From Kastovskya adunca ATA6-11-RM4 (GTDB lineage: Bacteria > Cyanobacteriota > Cyanobacteriia > Cyanobacteriales > Coleofasciculaceae), in assembly GCA_019359445.1 (NCBI GenBank), contig JAHHHJ010000016.1, forward strand, positions 62,001 to 126,000: DNA of 64,000 nt. Direction: 5' to 3'. The notes under the pieces are model-generated. The model worked only from the letters and a program-made list of their open reading frames with translations. It ran no database searches and was not told the origin of the DNA. Within the stretch, counting starts at the first letter, position 1. Each line of letters starts with the position of its first letter. A program made the position numbers and the translations under genes. Positions 1 to 9,895 of this stretch are shown here, piece by piece.

Positions 1-270
1 CCAAAGGGTAGCCGAGTTCTTTACCTTACTTGCCCCGATTAACAAGAGCGTTAGGGCTGCTCCTAGAGGTTTGAGGGGAAAAGAAAGAATTGCCCAGAAA
101 GTTGACACCATCGTATCGTTGGGATTAAGAAATGCCAGAACGATGATGGCAAACAAAAATAAAGCACCCAAGAACGCCAGATATTGCCTAGGGATGAGCT
201 GCAGCAGCACATAGTAGATAAAGACAACAACTACTATCCACAACAGAACCCGCGTTAGAAGTAAATACAT
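1..270 (-). CDS. Partial membrane protein, possibly cyanobacterial YdcF-family
   Basis: An open frame of 90 codons starts at an ATG at 270 (minus strand) and runs off the left edge of the window, so only the N-terminus is visible. The translation is very hydrophobic. It has an N-terminal membrane helix at about residues 4-26, a second at about 33-50 and a third at about 60-80, with short charged loops containing IPRQY and LNPND. This helix layout and wording remind me of the N-terminal membrane part of the YdcF/SanA-like (DUF218) proteins of cyanobacteria, but the DUF218 domain itself would lie outside the window. The membrane location is well supported; the family assignment is a guess from memory. 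Confidence 0.55.
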   Translation of the reverse strand, partial: MYLLLTRVLLWIVVVVFIYYVLLQLIPRQYLAFLGALFLFAIIVLAFLNPNDTMVSTFWAILSFPLKPLGAALTLLLIGASKVKNSATLW

Positions 271-337
271 TTCTAGAGCTAAGGGCTAGAGCAGGACACA
301 GGCATCTTATCTAAAAAGATCTGATTGTGTTTATTTT

Positions 338-1822
338 TTATCCTTGTAAATGCTTGCTAATTGCCTCTGTTACCGTCTGAATTACTTGCACACGGGCAAA
401 ATACTTGTCATTAGCCGCAACAAGCGTCCAAGGAGCAGTGGGGGTATTAGTCCGCTGAATCGCTTGATTGACTGCCACCTCATACAACCCCCATTGTTCG
501 CGATTGCGCCAATCTTCGTCTGTGAGTTTGTATTGCTTGAAGGGGTCATCTTGGCGACTCTTAAAACGCTGGAGCTGTTCATCTGGGCTAATGTGCAACC
601 AGAACTTGACCAGCACGTAACTAGCATTAGTTAACTGCGCTTCAAACTCGTTGATTTCCCGATAGGCGCGACGCCACTCGATCGCCGTTGCCAAGCCTTC
701 CACTCGTTCCACTAAAACCCGTCCATACCAAGAGCGGTCAAAAATCCCAATCGTTCCGGTATTAGGTAGGCGTCGCCAGAAGCGCCAGAGATAGTGGTGA
801 GCCTTTTCTTCGTCTGTAGGAGCGGCAAAGGTGTTAACGACATAACTGCGAGGGTCAAGAACATCCGTCAAGCGTTTAATTGCTCCGCCCTTACCCGCCG
901 CATCCCAGCCTTCAAATAGCACCAGCACTGGCACCTGCTGTTGATAAATTTTCTGTTGGAGTTTACGCAGTTCGACCTGAGCTTGACGGAGTTGCTTTTT
1001 GTATTCATCGGAGGAGAGGCTGAGGCTGAGGTCAACTTGCGCCAAGGCGTCGGGTTCGGTGGGGGTGAGTTGCTCTTGGGGAGGCAGTACAGGGGCAGGC
1101 ATCTGCAACTGATGTCGATCCAGAGCCTCGGTGAGGGTGGCAACGAGTTGGGTGAGAACTTTCACCCTCGCCCAGCGTTTATCGTTGCCTTCCACAAGTG
1201 TCCAGGGAGCAACACCTGTAGAGGTGTAAATCAACATTTCTTCGGCAAAGGCGGCATACTCGTCATAGCGTTTGGCTTGCTGCCAATCTTCTGGGCGCAC
1301 GCGCCACGCGTCTAATTCATCCTTGGCATATTTTTTTAACCGATCTTTAAGTTCTTTTTGACCCAGGTGAATCCAGAATTTGGCGATCACTACCCCATCA
1401 TCCACCAATTGCCGCTCAAAGGCGTTGATCTGCCGAATCGCCATCGGCACCTCCACCGCCGAAACTCGATCAAACAGGCGGTCTTCTAAGACATGGGTAT
1501 ACCAGCTATGGTAAAAAATGCCGATACTGCCATTTGCAGGCAATTTTTGCCAAAATCGCCATAAAAACGGGTATTGCTGCTCTTGTTCGCTGGGAGGCCA
1601 AATTGGATGTACGGTAAAGCCGCGTGGGTCCATGTAACCCACCATTTTTTTGACCAAAGAGCCTTTCCCTGCTGCCGCCCAGCCTTCGAGAACGACCACC
1701 ATCGGCAGCTTTTGATCCCGACAGGCTTTTTGAAGCGATCGCAACTGACGCATCAGCGCCTTAATTTGCGAATGGTAGGTACTTTTATCGAGAGAAAGAT
1801 CTAGATCTAGCGTCTCTAGCAT
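338..1822 (-). CDS. pap: Polyphosphate:AMP phosphotransferase, tandem PPK2 domains
   Basis: Transfers phosphate from polyphosphate to a nucleotide, classically AMP to ADP; cytosolic. The protein has two PPK2 domains in tandem. Each has a Walker A loop: EGWAAAGKG in the N-half and EGWDAAGKGG in the C-half. The C-half keeps the Walker B/base motif DRSWYGRVLVERV, whereas the N-half reads YHSWYTHVLEDRL and has lost the Asp and Arg. As in other fused PPK2 proteins, the C-half is therefore probably the catalytic one. The frame stays open up to an ATG at 1906, but I chose the ATG at 1822 because family members as I recall them begin near this MLETLDLDLSLDK segment. The longer start would place the pap and galE start codons only 4 bases apart. 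Neither start has a clear ribosome binding site. Confidence 0.9.
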   Translation of the reverse strand: MLETLDLDLSLDKSTYHSQIKALMRQLRSLQKACRDQKLPMVVVLEGWAAAGKGSLVKKMVGYMDPRGFTVHPIWPPSEQEQQYPFLWRFWQKLPANGSIGIFYHSWYTHVLEDRLFDRVSAVEVPMAIRQINAFERQLVDDGVVIAKFWIHLGQKELKDRLKKYAKDELDAWRVRPEDWQQAKRYDEYAAFAEEMLIYTSTGVAPWTLVEGNDKRWARVKVLTQLVATLTEALDRHQLQMPAPVLPPQEQLTPTEPDALAQVDLSLSLSSDEYKKQLRQAQVELRKLQQKIYQQQVPVLVLFEGWDAAGKGGAIKRLTDVLDPRSYVVNTFAAPTDEEKAHHYLWRFWRRLPNTGTIGIFDRSWYGRVLVERVEGLATAIEWRRAYREINEFEAQLTNASYVLVKFWLHISPDEQLQRFKSRQDDPFKQYKLTDEDWRNREQWGLYEVAVNQAIQRTNTPTAPWTLVAANDKYFARVQVIQTVTEAISKHLQG

Positions 1823-1910
1823 AGACTTAAAGAGTTTTAGGTTGTGTTGTACTGAAAATAAGTAACGACTTTCAACAGTTAGGTAGGACGAAAACTGGGG
1901 AGGCATTCAG

Positions 1911-2924
1911 GTGTCGCAAGTCAAACCAACAATTTTAGTAACGGGTGGTGCAGGATATATTGGTTCTCATGCGGTGCTAGCGCTACAAAAGACAGGATAC
2001 GGCATCGTCGTTCTAGACAATTTGGTCTATGGACATCGGGAACTCGTTGAAGATGTCTTAAAAGCAGAGCTGGTAGTTGGGGACACAAGCGATCGCCCTC
2101 TGCTAGACAAGCTCTTTAGTACCCACAACATTGCGGCAGTCATGCACTTTGCCGCCTACATTGCCGTTGGCGAGTCGGTTGCAGAACCCGCCAAATACTA
2201 TCGCAACAACGTCACTGGCACGCTAACGCTCCTCGAAGCCATGGTAGCGGCAAACGTTAAGAAGTTGGTCTTTTCTTCCACTTGCGCCATCTACGGAATG
2301 CCGCAGCAAGTGCCAATGACAGAAGAGCATCCCCAAAACCCCTTAAGCCCTTACGCCAGTAGCAAGTGGATGGTTGAGCGTATCCTCGCCGATTTCGCTA
2401 ATGCCTACGACTTGCACTCCGTTGTCTTCCGTTACTTTAATGCCTCCGGTGCTAACCCTGACGGCTTACTGGGTGAAGACCACAATCCCGAAACTCACTT
2501 GATTCCCCTGATTCTGTGGGCAGCCTTAGGGCTTCGGGAGTCCATTTCCATTCTCGGCACCGACTACGACACTCCCGACGGCACCTGTATCCGTGACTAC
2601 ATTCATGTCAGTGACTTAGCCGATGCTCATGTGTTAGGTCTGGAGTATCTTTTGGAAGGGGGGACAAGTGAAATCTTTAACTTGGGTAACGGCAGTGGCT
2701 TCTCAGTCAGAGAAGTCATTGAAACCGCTAAGGTAGTGACGGGTTGTGAGATTAAAGTAGTAGAAGGCGATCGCCGTGCTGGAGATGCTCCTATTCTCGT
2801 CGGTAGCAGTGATAAAGCTAAGACTCTGCTTAACTGGCGTCCCCAATACGCAGACCTCAGGAAAATCATCGCTGATGCTTGGCAGTGGCATCAACAGCGT
2901 CATAGATCGGGTGATGCAGTTTAA
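1911..2924 (+). CDS. galE: UDP-glucose 4-epimerase
   Basis: Interconverts UDP-glucose and UDP-galactose using bound NAD; cytosolic nucleotide-sugar supply for polysaccharide synthesis. At 337 residues it has the usual GalE length. It carries the Rossmann motif GGAGYIGSH at the N-terminus, the SSTCAIYG segment with the catalytic Ser/Thr, and YASSK (Tyr-xxx-Lys) at about residues 148-152. Its closest relatives are GalE-type extended SDRs. The start is a GTG at 1911 preceded by GGGGAGG at 1897-1903, a strong ribosome binding site with seven bases of spacing. It is divergent from pap and opens a forward run of glycan genes. An epimerase acting on UDP-GlcNAc or a pentose cannot be excluded. Confidence 0.92.
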   Translation: MSQVKPTILVTGGAGYIGSHAVLALQKTGYGIVVLDNLVYGHRELVEDVLKAELVVGDTSDRPLLDKLFSTHNIAAVMHFAAYIAVGESVAEPAKYYRNNVTGTLTLLEAMVAANVKKLVFSSTCAIYGMPQQVPMTEEHPQNPLSPYASSKWMVERILADFANAYDLHSVVFRYFNASGANPDGLLGEDHNPETHLIPLILWAALGLRESISILGTDYDTPDGTCIRDYIHVSDLADAHVLGLEYLLEGGTSEIFNLGNGSGFSVREVIETAKVVTGCEIKVVEGDRRAGDAPILVGSSDKAKTLLNWRPQYADLRKIIADAWQWHQQRHRSGDAV

Positions 2925-2939
2925 TCACTTTGTGTTTGG

Positions 2940-3311
2940 ATGAAAGAGACTACGGTGAATAGACCCGCTCAAACAGGAAAGACCGCAAATAACTCAACCC
3001 CTCCCAAAAAGGGGACAACTCACCCTGAAGTCCGCCTCAGCCGCTTAGAATCAATTGTTGAACAAATTGGCGAAGCGGTACTTGCGACAACTGAGACGAT
3101 TGAGCGTCTATCTGATCGAGTCGATGCTCTAACCGTGCAAGTACAACACCAAGGACATCAAGTCCAACAGCAGGGTTATCAGCTCTTTGCGTTGAGTGAT
3201 GCCGTCCAAACCCTGGCGGAAACGCAAAACCATTCTCTAGAGCAACTGTCTCTACTTACAGAAACATTGCAACGCTTTACCGCTGCTATTGAAGCTGGGG
3301 ATAATCATTAA
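2940..3311 (+). CDS. Hypothetical coiled-coil protein
   Basis: A protein of 123 residues that I do not recognise. The first 30 residues are basic and rich in Asn, Thr and Pro and look disordered. From about residue 32 the sequence has clear hydrophobic heptads (LESIVEQIGEAVLATTETIERLSDRVDAL) that continue through a Gln/His-rich middle (repeats of VQxQGxQ) to the end. This predicts a single long coiled coil, probably oligomeric. There is no signal peptide or membrane segment. It begins 15 bases after the galE stop and is likely co-transcribed with it. Similar short coiled-coil proteins are common in cyanobacteria and usually lack a known role. No strong ribosome binding site precedes the ATG. 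Confidence 0.6.
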   Translation: MKETTVNRPAQTGKTANNSTPPKKGTTHPEVRLSRLESIVEQIGEAVLATTETIERLSDRVDALTVQVQHQGHQVQQQGYQLFALSDAVQTLAETQNHSLEQLSLLTETLQRFTAAIEAGDNH

Positions 3312-3492
3312 TTGCGAATGGCACTTTGGTTCATGGTGCTAATACTTGCTGGCGATCAACATCTTCCCCAATCCTCAAGATGCTCCTAACGTCGCTAATC
3401 AGTGAAGCATCCCGAACTAGAGGAACAACAAACAAACCGTCAAAAAATGTGCTACTAAAACGAGAGTGCGAATATTCGTTAGGAGAGTCTTA

Positions 3493-3933
3493 ATGTTCTT
3501 TCTTCGTCGGAATGCCGTCATTTTTCCTGCGGCGGCTGCCCTTAGCGTTTTAATTTTAGGTTGCAGTGAGAGCAAAACTGCTCAGTGCAGCAGGATTATT
3601 GAGGTGGCAAATCAAGCCGTTACAAAAACAAAATCCGTCACCAATGGCGGTCAAACCAGTGACCCCAAGGCGATGCTCCAGGCAGCAGATTCGATGGAAC
3701 AAGCCTCTAAAGAAATGGAATCTCTTGAGCTAACAGATGCCAAGCTTAAGGACTATCAAGCAGGTTTTATTAATATGTACCGCGATACCAGTAAAGCTAC
3801 TCGCAACTTTATCGCAGCCTTTGAAAAAAAAGACCGTCCCGCTGCTGAAAAAGCCCTAAGCAATTTGCAACAAGCTACGACTCCTGAAAAACAGTTAGTT
3901 ACCGATATTAATACTTACTGCGCTGGAAGTTAA
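3493..3933 (+). CDS. Putative small lipoprotein of unknown function
   Basis: A 146-residue secreted protein, probably lipid-anchored. After the ATG at 3493 come two Arg, a hydrophobic stretch and a lipobox-like LILGC, so the mature protein would start with the Cys at about residue 24. AGGAG at 3481-3485 lies about seven bases upstream. The frame is open to a GTG at 3466, but that start has no such site and would put extra Arg residues ahead of the signal. The mature part is helical and charged (many Lys, Glu, Ala), has three more Cys including one near the C-terminus, and shows no motif I can name. It stands alone between galE and the glycosyltransferase. Confidence 0.65.
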   Translation: MFFLRRNAVIFPAAAALSVLILGCSESKTAQCSRIIEVANQAVTKTKSVTNGGQTSDPKAMLQAADSMEQASKEMESLELTDAKLKDYQAGFINMYRDTSKATRNFIAAFEKKDRPAAEKALSNLQQATTPEKQLVTDINTYCAGS

Positions 3934-4047
3934 GGTGGTATAGCGCTTCAAGTATTTGAGACAAACTGAGCCAAGAGAAGGCGATCGCTAATCTATCACC
4001 TTTGAGATAAGCTCTTAACGGTGATGCAGCGTTCTGCGTAAATATCC

Positions 4048-5214
4048 TTGAAACATGCCCTTGTCCACGAGTGGTTAACCCCCAAAGCCACTGGCGGTTC
4101 TGAACTAGTTGTCCGAGAAATTCTCAAAAATGTTGATGCCGATTTATATTCCCTAATCGACTTTGAATCAACCAATCCTCAAAGCTACCTCTTCAAACGC
4201 TCCATTGGTACTACCTTCCTACAACACTTTCCCTTAGCACGAAACGGTGTACAAAAATATCTGCCGCTTCTACCTCTAGCCATTGAACAGCTAGACCTGC
4301 GGGAGTACGACGTCATCCTTTCCTCTGCCCATGCCGTTGCCAAGGGAGTCCTGACAACACCGCAACAACTCCACATCTGCTATTGTCATAGCCCCATGCG
4401 CTACGCCTGGGACTTAACCTTCGACTACCTCAACGCTAGCCGCCTAGGACGCGGTCTTCCTAGCTACCTGACACGGGATCTCCTCCACCGCTTGCGTCAG
4501 TGGGATGTAATTTCTGCCAATCGAGTAGACTACTTTATCGCCAACTCCCAACACACCGCTCGTCGCATCTGGCGTTGCTATCGACGCCCTGCGGAAGTGA
4601 TCTATCCCCCGGTGAATGTAGAGCGTTTTTCTTTACAAACCCAAAAAGAAGATTTTTACCTCACCGTTTCCCGGTTAGTGAGTTATAAGCAAGTATCTCT
4701 TATTGTCAAAGCATTTAATCAGCTAGGACGCCCTCTTGTAGTAATTGGCGACGGACCGGAATTAAAATTGATTCGTAAACTTGCACAACCTAACGTACAA
4801 GTGCTAGGTTTTCAGCCAGATCATGTAGTTGAGCAGTATTTGGCAAAAGCCAAAGCCTTTGTATACGCGGCTTATGAAGACTTTGGAATTGGTTTAGTGG
4901 AAGCACAAGCTTGTGGCACACCCGTCATTGCCTACAAAGCGGGTGGTGCATTAGAAACCATTCGTGATATTCGGCAACATGCCGATAAAGGAACAGGTTT
5001 GTTTTTTGACCACCAGACGGAAACATCTTTAATTGAGGCTGTTGAAAGTTTTGAGGCTCACGAACGGCAGTTTAGCCCCCAATTGAGTCGATTACATGCC
5101 GAATCCTTTGCCCCGGAAGTTTTTGGCAATCGTTACGTGAGTTTCCTAAAACGCTGTTATCAGCATCATCAGTTGCGGTTTTCTCACAATCAATCTCAGT
5201 TTTTGGAACTCTAG
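4048..5214 (+). CDS. Glycosyltransferase family 4 (WbaZ-like)
   Basis: A 388-residue retaining GT-B glycosyltransferase, expected to add a sugar from a nucleotide donor to a lipid-linked or surface glycan at the inner face of the membrane. The N-terminal domain has HEWLTPKATGGSE, and the Cys/His-rich segment CYCHSPMRYAWDL is typical of the WbaZ/mannosyltransferase-like group. The C-terminal GT4 domain has the donor-binding E-x7-E element in EDFGIGLVEAQACG followed by TPVIAYKAGGALET. The start is TTG at 4048, because the nearest upstream ATG (4024) is followed at once by a stop and the alignment to relatives begins here. It lies directly upstream of the sugar-1-phosphate transferase. The acceptor and donor cannot be read from the sequence. 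Confidence 0.85.
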   Translation: MKHALVHEWLTPKATGGSELVVREILKNVDADLYSLIDFESTNPQSYLFKRSIGTTFLQHFPLARNGVQKYLPLLPLAIEQLDLREYDVILSSAHAVAKGVLTTPQQLHICYCHSPMRYAWDLTFDYLNASRLGRGLPSYLTRDLLHRLRQWDVISANRVDYFIANSQHTARRIWRCYRRPAEVIYPPVNVERFSLQTQKEDFYLTVSRLVSYKQVSLIVKAFNQLGRPLVVIGDGPELKLIRKLAQPNVQVLGFQPDHVVEQYLAKAKAFVYAAYEDFGIGLVEAQACGTPVIAYKAGGALETIRDIRQHADKGTGLFFDHQTETSLIEAVESFEAHERQFSPQLSRLHAESFAPEVFGNRYVSFLKRCYQHHQLRFSHNQSQFLEL

Positions 5215-5278
5215 ACGCTATCGCCAGCGTCCTGTGGCTTTATGATCGTGACTGTGTGGTGTGAAATCAAGGAGTAAG

Positions 5279-6010
5279 ATGACTGCCCAGAGCCAACTGA
5301 TCTCCGTCAAGATATTTCAGGCATATGTCAAGAAAGGCTTCCAGCCCCTTGCAGCCAGAAGCAAACAGAGAAACAAAGTTCTCTTTTGTCTAGACGGTGC
5401 TTTCGCTAAACGAACTTTTGATATTTTGTTTTCCTTATCGGTTCTCATCCTTTGCGCTCCGCTGTATCTCATCCTGGGGTTGTTGATTGCCATCAGTTCA
5501 CCAGGCCCGATTTTTTATGTTCAGGAGCGTGTTGGGAAGAATCACAAGCACTTCGGCTGTATCAAATTCCGCACAATGGTGGATAAGGCCGATGAAGTGT
5601 TGCTGGAGATGATAGAAGAATCGCCCCAGTTACGTCAGGAATTTGAGGATAATTTTAAACTCAAGCACGATCCGCGAATAACAGCGATCGGGAAATTCCT
5701 CCGGGTAACGAGTCTAGATGAATTTCCCCAATTTCTAAATGTTTTAAAAGGAGATATGAGTATCGTGGGCCCTCGCCCCCTTGTTCCTGAGGAATTACCC
5801 AGATACGGGCGTTATATGCATAAGGTACTGACGATTCGCCCCGGCATTACTGGCTTATGGCAGGTCTCTGGGCGCAATGATATTCCCTACAGCCGCCGTA
5901 TCCAGATTGATGTTTACTATGTCAACTGCCAAAACTTTTGGCTAGATTTGTGGCTGATTATTAAAACTATCGGTGTGATCGTTATTCCGAGGAATAATGG
6001 CGCTTACTAA
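5279..6010 (+). CDS. Undecaprenyl-phosphate sugar-1-phosphate transferase
   Basis: A bacterial sugar transferase (WcaJ/WbaP C-terminal type) that primes polysaccharide synthesis by moving a sugar-1-phosphate onto the lipid carrier. The 243 residues contain one N-terminal hydrophobic hairpin (RTFDILFSLSVLIL onward), then the hallmark KFRTM, then LRVTSLDEFPQ, then MSIVGPRPL and RPGITGLWQVSGRN, all in family order. It ends in PRNNGAY, a tail common in cyanobacterial members. The frame extends to a GTG at 5261, but the ATG at 5279 has AGGAG at 5269-5273 and is preferred. It follows a GT4 and precedes gmd/fcl, which fits the initiation step of an exopolysaccharide. Confidence 0.9.
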   Translation: MTAQSQLISVKIFQAYVKKGFQPLAARSKQRNKVLFCLDGAFAKRTFDILFSLSVLILCAPLYLILGLLIAISSPGPIFYVQERVGKNHKHFGCIKFRTMVDKADEVLLEMIEESPQLRQEFEDNFKLKHDPRITAIGKFLRVTSLDEFPQFLNVLKGDMSIVGPRPLVPEELPRYGRYMHKVLTIRPGITGLWQVSGRNDIPYSRRIQIDVYYVNCQNFWLDLWLIIKTIGVIVIPRNNGAY

Positions 6011-6335
6011 CACTAAGCGGTCAAGCGTAGTGTTTGCCAAAAAGACAAGGGGACAAAACCAAAGAGGAGACAAGTTTTTTCCCCTATCCCTTCATCTTAC
6101 CCAACCAGCAAATGCGACTCAATCCTCCGTGCCTAAAGGGTAGCTTGCTTTAACTTGCCAATTTAAAGGCGGCTATACCTTAGGAATATTGAATTTTGCC
6201 TAGAGCCATGCAGCGAATTTTGAGTTAGCTTAGGGAATGATTCGCCGCCTTTTGACTTTTCAGGGTTAGGAGGTCGGTGCCAAAGGCGAACAACCACTCA
6301 CGAGAGTGCCCATTTTGTTACAGGAATTATAGAGC
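6011..6335. other. Intergenic, no gene seen
   Basis: A 325-base gap between the sugar transferase and gmd. I see no open frame with a start and ribosome site, no strong hairpin with a T-run and no repeat. It has room for a promoter for gmd, but no convincing -35/-10 pair stands out. Confidence 0.5.
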
Positions 6336-7415
6336 ATGTCACAACGCAAGCGAGCCCTGATTACTGGCATTACAGGTCAAGACGGCTCCTATTTAAGCGA
6401 GTTGTTACTTGAAAAAGGGTATGAAGTCCACGGTATTATCCGACGGACTTCTACCTTTAACACCGATCGCATTGACCATGTATATGTAGATCCTCACAAT
6501 GAAACGGCGCGTTTGTTTCTCCATTACGGTGACTTGACGGATGGCACAACGCTACGTCGGATCTTGGAGGAAGTCCAGCCGGTAGAAATTTACAACTTGG
6601 GTGCTCAATCCCATGTTCGCGTCAGTTTTGACTCTCCAGAGTACACTGTAGACGCGGTGGGCATGGGAACGCTGCGACTTTTGGAAGCAATTCGGGACTA
6701 TCAACAGCGCACCGGGATCGAAGTCCGTTTCTATCAAGCGGGTTCTTCGGAAATGTTTGGCAAGGTACAGGATATCCCCCAAAAGGAGGAAACCCCTTTT
6801 TATCCCCGGAGTCCCTATGCTTGCGCCAAGGTTTATGCTCATTGGCAAACGATCAACTATCGCGAATCTTACGGGCTGTTTGCCTGTAATGGAATTTTGT
6901 TTAACCACGAATCCCCGCGTCGAGGAGAAACGTTTGTCACGCGCAAAATTACTCGCGCGATCGCTCGTATTGTTGCCGGAAAGCAAAAGAAAATTTTCCT
7001 AGGAAATCTCGACTCTAAGCGGGACTGGGGCTACGCCAAAGACTATGTTAAGGCGATGTGGCTGATGTTGCAGCAAGAGCAGCCCGATGATTATGTAGTG
7101 GCAACAGGCGAAACTCATTCCATTGAGGAATTTCTAGATATTTCTTTCGGTTGCGTTAATTTAGACTGGCACGACTACGTAGAATTTGACGAGCGCTATC
7201 TACGTCCGGCTGAAGTTGATTTACTAATTGGCGATCCTACCAAAGCCAAGCAGAAACTCGGTTGGGAACCCTCTATTACCTTTAAAGAATTAGTGTATCT
7301 GATGGTAGAAGCAGACTTGCGAGCGCTAGGGTTAGAGGCACCAAATGGTGAGAGCGCACAACTAATGAAGGATAATGCCTACATTCGTCAAGGCGTCGGC
7401 AGTATGGTTGACTAA
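6336..7415 (+). CDS. gmd: GDP-mannose 4,6-dehydratase
   Basis: Converts GDP-D-mannose to GDP-4-keto-6-deoxymannose, the first step to GDP-L-fucose; cytosolic, NADP-dependent. The 359 residues carry [19 protein letters not shown] (the cofactor loop), [25 protein letters not shown], the active-site SSEMFGKV and YACAK (Tyr-xxx-Lys), then [17 protein letters not shown], which is diagnostic of GMD. The last 25 residues are a family-typical tail. The gene is followed 121 bases later by fcl, the next enzyme of the pathway, so the pair makes GDP-fucose for the neighbouring glycan genes. Confidence 0.97.
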   Translation: MSQRKRALITGITGQDGSYLSELLLEKGYEVHGIIRRTSTFNTDRIDHVYVDPHNETARLFLHYGDLTDGTTLRRILEEVQPVEIYNLGAQSHVRVSFDSPEYTVDAVGMGTLRLLEAIRDYQQRTGIEVRFYQAGSSEMFGKVQDIPQKEETPFYPRSPYACAKVYAHWQTINYRESYGLFACNGILFNHESPRRGETFVTRKITRAIARIVAGKQKKIFLGNLDSKRDWGYAKDYVKAMWLMLQQEQPDDYVVATGETHSIEEFLDISFGCVNLDWHDYVEFDERYLRPAEVDLLIGDPTKAKQKLGWEPSITFKELVYLMVEADLRALGLEAPNGESAQLMKDNAYIRQGVGSMVD

Positions 7416-7437
7416 TGCGTCACTATTAAGTAGTTGA

Positions 7438-8481
<1,044 letters not shown>

Positions 8482-8529
8482 ATGATGAATTTTGCGATCA
8501 GTCTTGATAGTTCCGATAGGTTCTAAGCT

Positions 8530-9252
8530 TTAGCTCAAATCAACGTAGATACCAAAGTGGTCACTAACGGGTTTACTTCCCTCTTTGTAGTAGCCTTGCC
8601 ACTGCTTCACCTGACTCACGCGCTTTGACCAGTCTGCACTCAGGCAAATATGGTCAATGTTGTAGCCGATTTCATCGCTGGCAGTCACGCAAACTAAGTT
8701 GCTACGTTGCAATTGTTGCTCCAGCAATGCTCGTCCTTCTGGGGTTCCATACCGGAAAGGTTTGTGGAGACACTCGTTGAAGTCACCCGCCACACAAAAG
8801 GGCAACTCTGAATTTCTCAGTGTTGCCCAATTTTTTCCGTGCCAGTGGATAGACTCGTAGTGTCGTTGCCACATCTTGGCTTCTCTCTCCCTAACTCCAT
8901 CAGCTGCCCAAGTGATAATGGTGCCGTAAACTATCAGGTTTCCTAGGGGAGACTCGATTTCTGCACAAACAGCCGTGAATGGCTCTGCTGTTGGTATCTG
9001 CTGCTTCACGGGATAGCGAGACCAAATTGTTGTGCAGTTTTCTCCTGGACGGTAATAACTTTCTGGGGGATAGTCTTGGGAGGGAACGCCTTGATGAGTG
9101 TTTTTCAGTGCGATCGCGTGATTGGTTTCTGTCAGCACCCAGATATCGGCATTGATGTCTCGAAGCTTCTGGAGAATAGCAGGATTTTTTTGCCATCCGT
9201 TGGTACGGGGTCGAGCGAGATTCCAAGTGGCAATTCGGAGGGAATTGGACAT
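8530..9252 (-). CDS. Endonuclease/exonuclease/phosphatase (EEP) family protein
   Basis: A 240-residue metal-dependent phosphoesterase of the EEP fold. Motifs in order are RIATWNLA near the N-terminus, a metal-binding Glu in VLTETNH, VYGTIITW, the GDFNE loop with metal-binding Asp and Asn, and the C-terminal SDHFGIYVDL with the catalytic His. There is no signal peptide, so it is cytosolic. Substrate cannot be assigned; members cleave DNA ends, phosphoinositides or nucleotides. The frame is open back to 9297, but I start at the ATG at 9252 (MSNSLRIATW), because homology begins there and the longer version would run through the palindromic operator of the divergent toxin-antitoxin genes. Confidence 0.8.
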   Translation of the reverse strand: MSNSLRIATWNLARPRTNGWQKNPAILQKLRDINADIWVLTETNHAIALKNTHQGVPSQDYPPESYYRPGENCTTIWSRYPVKQQIPTAEPFTAVCAEIESPLGNLIVYGTIITWAADGVREREAKMWQRHYESIHWHGKNWATLRNSELPFCVAGDFNECLHKPFRYGTPEGRALLEQQLQRSNLVCVTASDEIGYNIDHICLSADWSKRVSQVKQWQGYYKEGSKPVSDHFGIYVDLS

Positions 9253-9257
9253 AAAAG

Positions 9258-9284
9258 TGATATCATTTTGCACAAATGATATCA
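9258..9284. promoter_or_regulatory. Perfect inverted repeat, probable toxin-antitoxin operator
   Basis: TGATATCATTT at 9258-9268 and its exact reverse complement AAATGATATCA at 9274-9284 are separated by five bases. Each arm itself contains the self-palindrome TGATATCA, so there are two palindromic half-sites 19 bases apart. It sits between the divergent EEP gene (start 9252) and the antitoxin (start 9297). Ribbon-helix-helix antitoxins usually bind such paired palindromes at their own promoter. Binding is inferred, not shown. Confidence 0.65.
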
Positions 9285-9296
9285 TTACTAACTTCA

Positions 9297-9527
9297 ATGA
9301 TCCGCACCGTAATTAGCCTTGACCCGGAAGATAAGCGTTGGCTGGAGCAGAAATCCAAAGAAACTCAAAAGCCAATGGCAGCTTTAATCCGTCAAGCCAT
9401 TCGACGGATGCGCCAAGAAGATGAAAGCAACTCTCCTTCTTTTGATACTCTGCTTGAACAAACTCAGGGACTGTGGAAAAAAGAAGAGGGTTTGGCTTAC
9501 CAGCAGTCAATACGCTCTGAGTGGTAA
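9297..9527 (+). CDS. Ribbon-helix-helix antitoxin (CopG/VapB-like)
   Basis: A 76-residue antitoxin. The N-terminus IRTVISLDPEDKRWLEQKSKETQ gives the beta-strand and first helix of an RHH DNA-binding domain, and PMAALIRQAIRRMRQ is the second helix. The acidic, Trp-containing C-terminal half should wrap and inhibit the toxin. The frame is open back to an ATG at 9276, but that codon lies inside the palindromic operator, so the ATG at 9297 is preferred. Its stop overlaps the toxin start by one base (TAATG), which indicates translational coupling. Autorepression through the upstream inverted repeat is likely by analogy with the family. Confidence 0.85.
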   Translation: MIRTVISLDPEDKRWLEQKSKETQKPMAALIRQAIRRMRQEDESNSPSFDTLLEQTQGLWKKEEGLAYQQSIRSEW

Positions 9528-9895
9528 TGAGGCTCTTGCTAGATTCCGTTATCCTGATTGACCACTTCAATAATGTCCCGGCGGCGACTGCCTATCTGAG
9601 GGAGAATCAACCAGATAGTGCTATTTCTGTTATTACTAGAGCGGAAGTGATGACGGGTTTTGAGCCACCAGAAGCCAAGTTAGCGGCGCGGCTTTTGGAT
9701 CGATTTCCGACCTTGGTGGTTGATGTGCAAGTCGCTGATTTAGCAGCAGCATTGCGTCGGGAACAGGGGTGGAAACTGCCTGATGCCATCCAAGCCGCCT
9801 TAGCCGAGATCCATAATTTGAGGCTCGTGACTCGCAACTTGCGGGATTTTCCGCCGGAGCAATATAAGTTTGTGCTGATTCCTTATCGCGTCTAA
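9527..9895 (+). CDS. PIN-domain toxin (VapC-like ribonuclease)
   Basis: A 122-residue PIN-domain protein, expected to be a Mg-dependent RNase that cleaves RNA when freed from its antitoxin. The acidic quartet is visible: LLLDSVILIDHF at the N-terminus, Glu in ITRAEVMTGF, Asp in WKLPDAIQAALA, and TRNLRDFP near the C-terminus. The ATG at 9527 overlaps the antitoxin stop by one base; a GTG six bases further upstream is possible but less likely. The stop codon at 9893-9895 directly abuts the ATG of the folate gene, so toxin and metabolic gene are probably read from the same transcript. Confidence 0.87.
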   Translation: MRLLLDSVILIDHFNNVPAATAYLRENQPDSAISVITRAEVMTGFEPPEAKLAARLLDRFPTLVVDVQVADLAAALRREQGWKLPDAIQAALAEIHNLRLVTRNLRDFPPEQYKFVLIPYRV

